A stretch of DNA of 64,000 bases from positions 302,179,456 to 302,243,455 of the forward strand of contig CM060922.1 of the NCBI GenBank assembly GCA_030737875.1, written 5' to 3'. The stretch is from Allium sativum. Lineage: Eukaryota; Streptophyta; Magnoliopsida; Asparagales; Amaryllidaceae. Positions within the stretch are counted from its first letter, which is position 1; the number at the start of each line of letters is the position of its first letter. Position numbers and translations under genes: made by a program. Positions 1-10,600 of the stretch are shown piece by piece. The notes beneath the pieces are model-generated. The model was not told where the DNA came from and did no database searches. It saw only the letters and a list, made by a program, of their open reading frames with translations.

Positions 1-347
1 AGACCAGAGAACCAAAACAGGTGCACCAGGCCAGCCAGGGTCAAACCAGAAAGCTGTGCAGGTTTCTGGCTCGACACTGGTGTACTTCCCAAGTGCGCCA
101 GTGTATTTTTTACTGGCGCACTTCACAAGTGCGCCAGTGCATTGGCTTGTTTTCGGTTTTTCTGCCTAACTTCGTTCGTCCATATCTTCTTCATACGGAC
201 TCCGATTTTCGAAAACTCGGACTCTATTTCGCGTATTTTTCCGAGACGAACGCAATGGCATAGCCCGTTTCCCTTGATTCAGATTTTAAAATTTAATTCT
301 GCCTTGATTTATGTTATAACATGTTATTAAAAATAGGGGTTGTTACA
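1..347 (-). mobile_element. 5'-terminal fragment of a minus-strand LTR inserted in the 5' LTR of element A
   Basis: The plus strand ends ...GGGGTTGTTACA at 347, the reverse complement of an LTR start TGTAACAACCCC. Read on the minus strand it matches the first ~200 bp of element A's LTR in order (shared AATCAAGGGAAAC, ATTGCGTT, TCTCGGAA, GAGTCCGAGTTT and TCGGAGT). It is therefore a related element in reverse orientation. After 347, A's LTR resumes at TTAGACATTAGG, equivalent to 5946 in the other LTR, so this is an insertion; TTAGA at 348-352 would be one copy of the target duplication. The rest of the element lies outside the window. Small open frames here are not credible genes. Confidence 0.75.
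74..138. repeat. Two adjacent near-perfect hairpins
   Basis: ACACTGGTGTACTT (74-87) pairs with AAGTGCGCCAGTGT (91-104) around a 3-nt loop, with 12 Watson-Crick and two G-T pairs. ACTGGCGCACTT (112-123) pairs perfectly with AAGTGCGCCAGT (127-138) around CAC. Arms 91-102 and 112-123 are also perfectly complementary, so alternative cruciform foldings exist. The site lies ~210-275 bp inside the LTR start, comparable to the palindromes at 3286-3348 in element A. Confidence 0.9.
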
Positions 348-915
348 TTAGACATTAGGGTGACACCTAATTCTGTTATACTAGTATTAGTGCAGAGAAG
401 TGTAAAGCAATAGCTTATATCATTCTGTTCTTCTGTTATATCTGCTACACCTGTTACAGTTATCTCTCATTCAGTTTTATTTTCATGTCATGTTATTACT
501 ATCTGTTCAAAACTGAAAATCACTGGACTTGCCAGACTTTTTGTATGACCCTTGTTGTTTCGCCTCCTTTCTTCCGTTTCCCCCCAGGTTTTGTAGAAGG
601 GAATACTCTAGCTTGATTCAGATTTCTTCTGCTTGAAGATCTTAAATTATGGCTTGTCTTCTTCTATGGGGATTATGATTTTAAACTATGCATTCTGAAG
701 GCTTTTGTACAAGACTGATATTTTGTACTTGAATTCTGATATTGTGATTTGAAAGGATGTAACCAAGCTTATTTCGGTTTCTGTTGTAATAAAGTTATAA
801 ATTTTTCAAGTACTGTTTTATCTGTCTTGTAAGTTTCTGTTCTGTTTACTAAAATGCTCCACCAAAGTTAAGGCATTCCCTTTGTGAATGACCTTAACGA
901 AGGTGGGGTGTTACA
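348..915 (+). mobile_element. Element A, 3' portion of the 5' LTR
   Basis: This aligns end to end with 5946-6505, the end of the 3' LTR, with roughly 3% substitutions by eye and one ~10-bp indel near 606. It ends GGGGTGTTACA, the inverted counterpart of the LTR start TGTAACACCCC at 3036, and is followed by a primer binding site. An AATAAA at 788-793 is a plausible poly(A) signal. The upstream part of this LTR is displaced out of the window by the insertion ending at 347. Confidence 0.9.
788..793 (+). promoter_or_regulatory. Candidate LTR poly(A) signal AATAAA
   Basis: AATAAA lies ~120 bp before the LTR end and is conserved at 6379-6384 in the 3' LTR. It is the likely end of R; the assignment rests on position and motif only. 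Confidence 0.5.
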
Positions 916-917
916 CT

Positions 918-930
918 TGGTATGAGAGCC
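918..930 (+). other. Primer binding site of element A (tRNA-iMet type)
   Basis: TGGTATGAGAGCC starts two bases after the LTR end and differs at one position from the common plant PBS TGGTATCAGAGC complementary to initiator tRNA-Met. It fixes the LTR boundary at 915. Confidence 0.85.
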
Positions 931-1093
931 GAAGGTTACCAGATTGGGTAAAGTTTTTGAAAACTATTTTCAAAAAGGTTTTGAAAGGAAGTATTTTCAA
1001 AAATAAAGCTTATTTTGAAAAACATGATCCCCAAGAGCCATATATCTTTCCTTCAGTCCTTTTTGTATTGAATCTTTCCTTTTTCGTTTCAGC

Positions 1094-1960
1094 ATGTCTG
1101 AAGCATCTGAGATACCAGAGGGTGTTCATGTACCCGGTTGGTTTCGTCAATATCTTGAGGCTAGGACCGCCGCCGCAGGTCCAGCAAATGATCCCCCTCC
1201 TCCGCCCCTTCCTCGTGCAATTGCTTTCTCAAAGATCTGTAGAGATTTTAGGGCCATAGGTGGAAAGGATTTCAAGGGAACTGAATCATTCGTAGAGGCG
1301 AGGAACTGGCTCAAAGAAACTGAGGATCTATTCGTTATCTTCGAGGTGGATGATGGGCAGAAGGTACAGTTGGAGGTATGGTTGCTCAAAGACGAAGCTT
1401 CCTATTGGTGGGGAGTCACTAACGCCGAGAGGCCGGTTGAAACATGGATGGATTTCAGAACAAGGTTTGAGACAAAATTCCTCTCGCAAGCTGAACGAAG
1501 TTTACAACTGGAAAACTTCTTATCTCTTAAGCAAGGAAGTATGACGGTCAAGGAATACGTCAACCAGTTCAACAAACTGGCTAGGTTCGGATTGGATTTA
1601 GTCAAAACTCAGCATAAAAAGGCTCTCCGCTTTGTTAAAGGATTGAACGAGCCACTGCACAGCCTAGCCATGACCCATGTACCCATGGGAGCGACTTACG
1701 AGAAATTAGTGGACATGGCACTACTGCGCGAGGAAGACAAGGGCCCGAAAGAGACAAAGAAGGAAGAACCACAGAATAAGAAAGCATGGCCCAAAAAGGA
1801 AACACAAAAGAAGGATGAGAAGTCTGAAGATAAGAAGGGGAAAAAGTGCTTTACTTGTGGAAGCTCGACTCATCTGAACAAGGATTGCAGAAAAAGGAAG
1901 GGCACTTGCTTCAACTGTGGTGAGATGGGACACTTCACTAGGGACTGCCTGAAGAAATGA
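1094..1960 (+). CDS. gag: Retrotransposon Gag polyprotein (Ty3/gypsy), intact
   Basis: A 288-residue intact open frame, the only clear retrotransposon protein in the window. A Pro/Ala-rich N-terminus (27-40) is followed by a Retrotrans_gag-type core (about 57-205) with the hydrophobic/aromatic signature EASYWWGV at 101-108 and a central WMDFRTRF at 118-125. A Lys/Glu-rich basic linker (214-251) leads to two CCHC zinc knuckles of spacing CX2CX4HX4C: C252, C255, H260, C265 and C272, C275, H280, C285. Gag forms the virus-like particle and the knuckles bind element RNA. The first ATG of this frame lies 176 bp after the LTR. The stop comes three residues after the second knuckle; no protease, reverse transcriptase, RNase H or integrase follows before the 3' LTR. 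This gag-only layout matches the TR-GAG class of non-autonomous LTR elements. It is clearly gypsy-type; the lineage is not certain. Confidence 0.93.
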   Translation: MSEASEIPEGVHVPGWFRQYLEARTAAAGPANDPPPPPLPRAIAFSKICRDFRAIGGKDFKGTESFVEARNWLKETEDLFVIFEVDDGQKVQLEVWLLKDEASYWWGVTNAERPVETWMDFRTRFETKFLSQAERSLQLENFLSLKQGSMTVKEYVNQFNKLARFGLDLVKTQHKKALRFVKGLNEPLHSLAMTHVPMGATYEKLVDMALLREEDKGPKETKKEEPQNKKAWPKKETQKKDEKSEDKKGKKCFTCGSSTHLNKDCRKRKGTCFNCGEMGHFTRDCLKK

Positions 1961-3000
1961 GGGCAAGGGCAGAGGGCAGAACCCACTTCTGGAGGATAGG
2001 CGAATGCTCAAGGGACAGGTAGATAGGGTAGAAATAAGAAAATTTAAGTAGAAGGTTTAATTTTCTTATCTGATTGTTGAGTTAAAACTCTTTCTGATTC
2101 TGGCATTTTGATTCTGTAATCGATACTCTGCACTTTAATACTAGTATTTTTGCTGATTCCGCTGTAGACCCAAATCCATAAGGGTTATGACTCATCTGTT
2201 TGTGATTGGGGTTTGAGAGATATTCGTGTTAGGCGTCAAGTAGGACGCATACATTCTGGGATTTATCATGCTTAGTTTCCTAAGAATCATTCGGTAATCT
2301 GATCTATACCAGTAATCTGTAAATATCTGAATATTTCTGATAAGGTTAAGATTTCCAGTTTTGACATTATCTAAAGAGGGTAATCCTCTGGGTGTCAATC
2401 TGATGTTGGTTTCGGTCTTCGGGGCCGATACTTAGGACCCATGTCTAATGGGAACCAAGTTTTTGTTTTATCTGTACTCGCTTCCATCATTCGACTGTAT
2501 CCTATCGATCGAATCTTCGAACTTTAGGTAGAAACTAATGGGTGTAAACATGTGTTTGAGACATGTTATGTTTGATGGTTGCAAGTGGATGCTAGTGGTT
2601 GCTCGTGGATGCATATACACACACTAGGCACTAGATCGGCTCGAAAACACTCTCATACTGCATATGGATGTGTGAACATTTTCAATTTTTGTGGATGCAA
2701 AATGATTGACTCAGCACATGGATGTTGCATATGACTGAATGGTTGTGCACTCATATAGAAATGATATGTATCGAGTAGGAAAATTGCATACATGTTGGAC
2801 TCATGGCACTAGCATAATTCGCATTAAGGAGGTCAACTGAATCAGTGGACCGCCTGATCTTTGCATTAGATAAGGAACATATACGCACACTTTTGCATAT
2901 GTTCATACAACATTAGAAGTTTTTAAGGACAATGAACGCCAGTGATTGATGATTGAGTAGATGGATGTTGGATGGTAGGACACATTCTTCTTAACTTGAA
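1961..3000 (+). other. Non-coding internal region of element A downstream of gag
   Basis: About 1 kb between the gag stop and the polypurine tract. No frame shows protease, RT or integrase motifs and no long frame exists. It contains T-rich sequence, many GGATG/GCATATG-like words (2560-2900), and a 41-bp block at 2391-2431 that recurs in the B/D-type LTR copy near 44.9 and 46.7 kb. Confidence 0.75.
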
Positions 3001-3035
3001 GATTTCGGGGACGAAATCCTTTAAGGAGGGGAGAA
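3001..3035 (+). other. Pre-PPT hairpin and polypurine tract of element A
   Basis: GATTTCG (3001-3007), loop GGGA, CGAAATC (3012-3018) form a 7-bp stem with a GNRA-type tetraloop. The purine tract AAGGAGGGGAGAA ends at 3035 directly before LTR start TGTAACACCCC. The order hairpin-PPT-LTR recurs on the minus strand in B, D and G. Confidence 0.85.
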
Positions 3036-3285
3036 TGTAACACCCCGTATTTTCTGTGAACGTATAAGTAACAAATCAGAGGATAATTAATTTTTAAAAT
3101 AAGAATCAAGGGAAACATGTTGCGCTATTGCGTTTGTCTCGGAATTCTGCTTGGAAACGAGTCCGAGTTTGCAAGAATCGGAGTACGTATGAGGGAGATA
3201 TGACCCTCCGAAGTTTCAGGAATTTTCAGAATCGAAAACAGCTCGAAATTCGAATTCAAAATTCGAATTCAAACCCAGAAGCGGG

Positions 3286-3348
3286 CTGGGCGGGAAATTT
3301 CCCGCCCAGGACCTAGGTCGACTGGGGAGTCGACTGGGCAGTCGACCT
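3286..3348. repeat. Perfect 24-bp palindrome followed by a nested GTCGAC hairpin in U3
   Basis: CTGGGCGGGAAA (3286-3297) is followed at once by its exact reverse complement (3298-3309). Then AGGTCGACTG (3315-3324) pairs perfectly with CAGTCGACCT (3339-3348), and the loop carries a further AGTCGACT. It is GC-rich within an AT-rich LTR, about 95-155 bp upstream of the TATA box. Confidence 0.95.
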
Positions 3349-3441
3349 GGGTTTCGACCTGCTCCCGAAATCCAGTTTTTAAACCTGGTTCGTTCTGTTG
3401 TATTTGGTCACGTTTTCTGCCTAGGTTCGTCCGCCTAATCC

Positions 3442-3449
3442 TATATAAA
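3442..3449 (+). promoter_or_regulatory. LTR promoter TATA box (TATATAAA)
   Basis: The context CCTATATAAACAGCCC is the best TATA match in the LTR, ~405 bp after its start, so transcription would begin near 3475. With the poly(A) signal at 6379 this implies U3 ~440 bp, R ~2.9 kb and U5 ~100 bp. Confidence 0.6.
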
Positions 3450-3710
3450 CAGCCCTCTAGCCTCATTCTCTCTACACCATTTCATTCTGCCTATACTCTG
3501 CCTCTGTTCTAATTAAATAAAATAATGGCATCGCTACTCTGCTGAAATCTGAACTGGAACTAGGACAAAAGCACCTTCTTCCAACCTGATTAGAATTAAA
3601 AGCTAAATCAAATCTCAAATCAGAGTTTAGAGCTACGACAATAATTAAAGAAGAGTAATTCAGCCTTTCTGCATCAACACCAGTTTATTTCCTTTCTTAA
3701 ACCACGAAAG

Positions 3711-3840
3711 GCAAGTGCATTTATTTTCTGATATAAACTTTAATCATAATTGTGACATGATTGTAAATCTGAATTTGAGATTGTGTATGTTATGTTCTGA
3801 TCTATTTTATTTTGTATCTCTTCTTCTTTCTGTTCTATAG
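3711..3840 (+). other. Candidate leader intron inside the LTR (GC-AG)
   Basis: The donor-like AAAG|GCAAGT at 3711 and a pyrimidine-rich acceptor TTTCTGTTCTATAG ending at 3840 bound a 130-bp T-rich segment downstream of the predicted start site. The F LTR has a comparable acceptor (55250) before homologous AGGCT...AGCCT sequence. There is no transcript evidence. Confidence 0.3.
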
Positions 3841-4464
3841 CCAGGCTACTACGAGCCTGCGCCAATCTCCTAAGAGATTAACGCACGAACGCTAAAATGT
3901 TTGGGACAAATAATGAATGTGGCATAATTGGACATGGCTAATCTGTGACTGATTTAAGAAAAAGGACATAGGTTGTAAACTAGATTTAGATCTATGCATA
4001 TTCTGTGAATTGAAAGAAGAGGAACCATGGTATGTTAACATGTGACTTGAGACATTGGACATAACACATATTTTGAATTAAGATATGTTATAACTAGATT
4101 GTTGGGCATATTGTTCATATAACAATTCATGATTTGAAAGAGAATATGACTAAGGTGTGAAGATCTATATTAAGATTTGATAACTATCAAATGTGAATAA
4201 CACCTAAGTAGGAGATTTTTGAATATATGACATGCATTGAAATCGATGGCTATATTTGGTATAATTTATATGTGAATCTTTTATACTAGGCAAGTTGAAC
4301 TCAATTGGGACATGTAAATTATGACCATAATCTGTGACATGTGAATTCAACGCAAACGGGGGGTATATGATCATAGTGTGAATCATGACAACTATTTAGG
4401 CATGTAAACTTAGGCCAAATTTATAATTAGGCAAGATATGTTTGTGAAACTTTAAGGAATGATT

Positions 4465-4720
4465 AAATCTGTTATATTTATCTAATTTGCTAGTTCTGTT
4501 ATATTGTCTAATCTGCTAGTTCTGTTATATTGCTTAATCTGCTAGTTCTGCTCTACTGCCTAGTCTGCTAGATCTGTTCATCTGCCAAATCTGTCATCTG
4601 CTAAGTCTGCTGAAAATGCCAAATCTGTTATATGCTAAATCTGCTAAATTACTTAATCTGCTGAATCCGTTAAATCGCCTAATCTGCGAAAATATGTTAT
4701 CTGCTATATATGTTAAGTTG
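4465..4720 (+). repeat. Degenerate ~26-bp tandem array
   Basis: Units resemble TCTGTTATATTG-YCTAATCTGCTAGT. The first three or four are regular at 26 bp, and later copies are shortened and diverged. Confidence 0.75.
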
Positions 4721-4855
4721 ATATATTCAGTCTGTTATTGACATAATCTGAATTAGCTATGAATAATTGACATGTATATTAGGCGTGGGCATAAATGGTA
4801 AATTATTAATTAATTGGCCGCAAAGATAAACATGGCTGACTCGAGGTTAGAATGA

Positions 4856-5019
4856 GTTTGCGGCGTAATTCTGCCCGGAACCGCCCGGCACATCCAGTGG
4901 CCGCAAACAATAGGTTCTAATGTGAGAAGTTAGACATAACGTGCTTGAAACCCGAGGTTAGACTCAGTTTGCGGCAGAAATCTGCCCGGAACCAACCGGC
5001 CTAACCAGTAGCCGCAAAC
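4856..5019 (+). repeat. Twin hairpins with 35-nt loops in the element A LTR
   Basis: GTTTGCGGC at 4856-4864 pairs with GCCGCAAAC at 4900-4908. The same pair recurs at 4967-4975 and 5011-5019. Both loops are exactly 35 nt and contain TGCCCGGAACC. The LTR at 53264-57723 holds two homologous hairpins with covarying stems. Confidence 0.9.
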
Positions 5020-5739
5020 TGTCAGTCTAATGTGAGAGGTCTGGGCATTAATATTTAATTAATGAAAATCTGAGATAAATATGATGTCTAAAACGTGTTG
5101 GGTGGATAGAATTAAACCCACTAGACTGATGAATTTAATTAATCTGTTCTGTGAATCTGTAGGCCCAATTGCAAAGTTAGACAAATCTGTAAATCTGTTA
5201 AATCCGTATATCTGATCCGTTAGTCTGAAAACTTATCTGATCTATGAACTAGTTGATCTAAATTCTGTATGTCTGAAACTTGTAAACAAGTTAATCTGAA
5301 ATCTGTTAGTCTGGGGACACAAGGTTAGGAAGGGAATTACTTGTGTCATCTGTTGTTTGGGACCTATATTAGTCAGTAACCCTTTCTGGTATCAAAACTT
5401 TGACCCAACAGTAGTTAGGGTCTGGGCACGCTTACTGAACTAATTATAAGAGGTTTATTCTGATAATGGCGAGGGGTGTTGATGGTGCGTTCCAACCAGG
5501 TCATGTGCGTGCATGGATCCCGGTCTGCCTCTGAGGATGTAAGACGCTGTGACATCTGTAAATAGGTCTGTGTCATTTAAAGGTTGCCACTTTGGGAAGT
5601 GATACACCCTTTTGTGGGGCTGGCACAGGGTATTTATGTATTAGGGAGCCGATCGCTTGGGGTAGGGTTTTAGGGTACACTTAGTTCTGTCTGTTTCTGT
5701 TGGCTGGTAACACCTGTCTATTTCTGAGTGGTACCGTCT

Positions 5740-5905
5740 GTTCGGGTGGTAAAGGCCCATTACTAGTGTACACCTAATTCTACATTCTATTTCCGTAGGG
5801 ATTAATTTGTTTCTGTCCGTTTCTGCTGGGGTGGTAAAGGCCCATTATTAGCATTCTGTTTCTGTCTATTTCTGTTGGGGTGGTAAAGGCCCATTACTAG
5901 CATTA
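5740..5905 (+). repeat. Short tandem duplication around GGTGGTAAAGGCCCATTA
   Basis: Three copies of GGTGGTAAAGGCCCATTA are spaced ~85 and ~48 bp apart, separated by TTTCTGT-rich spacers. No coding potential. Confidence 0.75.
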
Positions 5906-6378
5906 TCTTCTGTGGAAATTATTCTGTACCCATTTCTGTTTCAGTTTAGACATTAGGGTGACACCTAATTCTGTTATACTAGTATTAGTGCAGAGAAGTG
6001 TAAAGCAATAGCTTATATCATTCTGTTCTTCTGTTATATCTGCTACACCTGTTACAGTTATCTCTCATCCAGTTTTATTTTCATGTCATGTTATTATTAT
6101 CTGTTCATAACTGAAAATCACTGGACTTGCCAGACTTTTTGTCTGACCCTTGTTGTTTCGCCTCCTTTCTTCCGTTTCTCCCCCCCAGGTTTTGTAGAAG
6201 GGAATACTCCAGATTTCTTCTGCTTGAAGTGCTTAAAGTATGGTTTGTCTTCTTCTGTGGGGATTATGATTTTAAACTATGCATTCTGAAGGCTTTTGTA
6301 CAAGACTGATATTTTGTACTTGAATTCTGATATTGTGATTTGAAAGGATGTAACCAAGCTTATTTCGGTTTCTGTTGT

Positions 6379-6384
6379 AATAAA
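6379..6384 (+). promoter_or_regulatory. Candidate poly(A) signal of the 3' LTR (AATAAA)
   Basis: Equivalent to 788-793 in the 5' LTR and ~120 bp from the LTR end. Confidence 0.5.
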
Positions 6385-6639
6385 GTTATAAAATTTTCAA
6401 GTACTGTTTTATCTGTCTTGTAAGTTTCTGTTCTTTTTACTAAAATGCTCCACCAAAGTTAAGGCATTCCCTTTGTGAGTGACCTTAACGGAGGTGGGGT
6501 GTTACACTTTTTAACAATGGAAAATCAAATGCTCTAACCTATCATATTGCTTTGGGATGGGTATTTCCCATTCCTTATAGTGGGCATATTATGAAAGCAG
6601 ATCAATAGTTTGAGAGAAAAGGTAGTTTCAAAACAACCT

Positions 6640-7581
6640 ACCTTACGACAAGCCAAAATTTCATCCTAGAAAGGCCTATCAAAGCTTAAAAACCTTCTAA
6701 AATGAGTCGCTGGTTTATAAAGAAATATAATATCATAAGACCATACTAATTCGATTAAAACTCACAACTTATGGAAAAATATATAATATCCAATAATGTT
6801 CACTTTTATTTCTTAAAACCAATTAAAAGATGTTTGAATAAAACAATTCCCATGTAAATATAAGTATTTTTGGGTGCATGATAAAAATCCATAGTCATAT
6901 ACAATGATAATAGCTGATAAATTAACTATCTCCAAAATAACACCTTCCGCCTCCTAGCATATTCCTTACATCCATCAAACCTAACTTATGTTGTATAGAA
7001 GAGAGGATTAAAATAATAAGTGCTATTGAATAAAATCTTGTGCTCAACCTTTTACCTATATTTGGGCAGTATGAATATTACCAAGTGTATTTCTAAAGCA
7101 TTGACAGACACAAATTGTTTCTACTACTCACATACATGGAAAGAGTGGGGCCCTATGATCACTTAATACCTAGGCGGGTCCCATGATCACTTAATACCCA
7201 ATGACGGATTCAACAACTTATTACCAAATTCCAAGTAGAAATTGTTATGGATTGAGATGTTGGTGATAATGGTTTTGATGACAACAACCTTGTTTTAACT
7301 ATTATTGTTATAAATATATACTAAAACTTTTATCGAGATATATACATGCAGGTATTAATTTGAAGAGTGTACAGTTTAAAGATTCAAGATTTCAAAGAAG
7401 AAGAGTTCAAGATTGAAGACTCATGAGTAATAAGAGTTCAAGAAAACGTGATAAGTTATAGAGTCTAGATTTTATTGTTAAAACTCTGCAATAGCACTGA
7501 ATCTCTATTTCAATTCTCTTAACATTTTTATCTTATTTTAGATCTTCTTATTTTCATTTTGGTTTCAAAATTACTTCCTAC

Positions 7582-7621
<40 letters not shown>

Positions 7622-10600
7622 ATGATTATTTATTGGTTTTTAAATCTAACTCCTTATTTAAATATTTTAGATTTTACTACTTATATTTTAAGTTTTAATT
7701 ATACATGACTACTTTAGTTTTAATATTGTCATTTTCTTATATTTATAGGTTTATATATTAAGTTTAAAGTCTCTCATTTATCTATAGCTTTGTATATTAA
7801 GTTTTAAAGTTTTTATATTTATACTTATAATTTTAAATTGATTTTTATATTACTTTTATAGATTATAATGATATGTTTTTAATTTATATTTTTACTTTAT
7901 TATACTATTTTATTATATAGAATAATAATATGTTTAAACTTAAACTTAGAATTACCTTGATTTATTTCAACATCATTTGCATTATTTCCAAAAGAAATCA
8001 AAATTCAATTTTTTTCTAATACATCGCGACAAGGGGTACCCTATATGTCAACATGGTTACCGTTATTTTCAAATTTTGAATTTCAAAAGCTGTGTCTATT
8101 GATTTGATTATTTTCCAGAAAGGTCATGACTGTGGGACAACTATAAATAGGCTTCTAAATTTGAATTCTTATAACTAATTTCACTTATCTTCTTCTCTCC
8201 TTTCTCCTCTTAAATTCCTATATTCTATAATCAAACTCTGTTGAACTTCAAAGAGAATTCAAACAATTCAACTCTAGTTTGATTCTCTATTAAACTCTCT
8301 TAAGATTTCAAGTGTTATTCAAAGTTATAGGAGTTTCTATATCAAAGATTGCAAGATCAAGTCCTATTGGGTCTTCCTTCCAAAAACCGAGATTGAAAAG
8401 GTATGGTTGTAGCCCACATAAATCAACTAGGCGTGATTATAATGTAGAAATCAATTGAATCTCACTGTACTCCGGAAACATGTGGGGTGTACCTCGTGGC
8501 TTGTGAAATCGAGTATTGTATTTAAAGATTATTATTGAAAAGAAATCTGCATCTACCCAGAGTTGTGTAGGACTAGATGGTGGGTAACTCCGAACTAGTA
8601 TAAAAATCCCGATGTGTTCTTTCCTTTACTGTTTTTACCTTTTATTCTGCGTCTGTATTTGATTTTGTGATTGTTATATATTTGTGATTTGCATCTGTTT
8701 CTGATTAATTCAAAATGATTTCATAAAAAATATAAAATTCCTCTAAACATTATTCATCCCTCTTTGGTGCTAAGTTCGCCTTAAGATCCTTAATCCGCAT
8801 TTCACAAGAGACATCGCATCTTCAATCCCTTAAAATATATAAATAATACAAGAGATATTATGCAACCACTTAATACCAGGAAGGCAGACAAGAATCTCGC
8901 CATTTGCTACCTTATAGTAGGTGGACCCCTCATAACTATCTAGCTGACATCATTATGAAATCCCGTAGCCATTTAATACTTCCAGTAGGTACACATACCC
9001 TACTTATGGTATGAGGCATCACTTAATTAATTTATCCCATGGTGGACTCCAACCTTGTCGCTTATACCTATAGGGAAGCAGACCTTCCTAGAGATTTCCC
9101 ACCCCTATAGTGGACCCATCGATCGATTAATACATATTGAAGGAGGATACCATGACATTTTAACACTTTTATATTTGATAAGATACCTTAACAGTACAAC
9201 AAAAATATTTAATGAGGAAATATCAAATGTAAAACCGAACTCAGAATGGGCTTAAATCTCAATCCTAAAAAGGCTCATCGAAACTTATGACTACCCTAAA
9301 ATGAGTCAATTTTTGTAAAGGAAGATAGTATCACTCAACCATACTAGTTCGTTCAGAACTCACAACAGATTGTTACTGTATAATAGAAAATAATGTATCC
9401 TTTTATTTCATAAACCAATTAAAGATGTCAGAATACAACAACTCCCACATAAATATAAAAGTTTCGCCACTATTCATAAGTGTGAGAACCCCCATCACAT
9501 AAGCATAAATATACCAATACGGTTTGGTGAATAAAACCTTATGCTTAACCTTTTATCTATATTTGGGTAGTATGAATAATAGCAAGGACATGTTTAAGGC
9601 ATTAACACACAAGTACGAATTTTGTCTACTATTCACTTATATAGAAAGATGCGGCCCTATGATCACTTAGTACTAGGGCAGATCCTACTATCACTTAATA
9701 TCTAGTGGTGGGTCCAAGCACTTAAGGCCTGATTCCAAGTAGACACTGCAACCCTAATACCATAAAATATCTATATAATGCAAGAGATGGTATGCTACCA
9801 CTTAATACTTAGAAGGCAGATGAGAATCTTGTCATTTACTACTTTACCATAGGTGTCCCCTCATTACTATCTAGTTGACATAATTAGGAAATCCCCTAGC
9901 CACTTAGTACTTCCATATAGGTTTTAAGTAACCATGAATACGTCTTAAAATAGGTTAGTTAAGTGATGCTTCATAAGTAGGGTCCGCTTTAATACCAAAT
10001 GTAACATCCCATCTTAGAACAGGCCTAAATTTCGACCTAGAAAATGGATATTGAAACTTAGTGCCACCCTAAAATGAGTCATTGGCTTGTAAAGAAAGAT
10101 AGTATCATAGAGCCATACTGATTCGATCAAAACTCGTAGGGGATGAGTAAAATATTAGCAAATATTATATCCATTTATTTCATAAAATCAATTAATAGAT
10201 GTTTGAATACAACGATTCCTATATGTGTGTGTATCTGTATTTATTTATTTATTTATTTGGGTACATCATAATTATCTACATTCACTCACAACTATGATAG
10301 TTAATAAAATAGCCGCCTCCATAATAACATCTTCTGCCTCCTACTTCTTCTCTATGTCTATCTAACCTAATATTTATTCTTAAGAGAAGGGGGTTAGAAC
10401 AACCGATTCTGGTGAATAAAATCTTAAGCTTAACCTTTTATTTAAATTTAGGCAGTATGAATTTTAGTAGAGGCATGTCAAAGCATTAACATGAATAAGA
10501 AATTTGTCTACTACTCACATATATGGAAAAAGGTAGGCCCTATAATCATTTAATACCAAGGCGAATCCTACGATCACTTAAATACCAAATGGTTGATCCC

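Larger units (their letters stand above)
3036..6505 (+). mobile_element. Element A, complete 3' LTR (3470 bp)
   Basis: It starts TGTAACACCCC directly after the polypurine tract and ends GGGGTGTTACA; the 11-bp termini are inverted repeats. Its last 560 bp match the 5' LTR fragment. In order it holds a palindrome cassette (3286-3348), TATA box (3442-3449), possible leader intron (3711-3840), a 26-bp degenerate array (4465-4720), twin hairpins (4856-5019), a short tandem array (5740-5905) and AATAAA at 6379-6384. The LTR is longer than the 2120-bp internal region. Short open frames such as those near 6083-6309 lie inside LTR sequence and are not credible genes. Confidence 0.92.

Noticed and set aside
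888..1259. 123-codon frame overlapping the start of gag
   Set aside because: It begins inside the LTR and reads through the PBS; the overlapping gag frame has clear domains.
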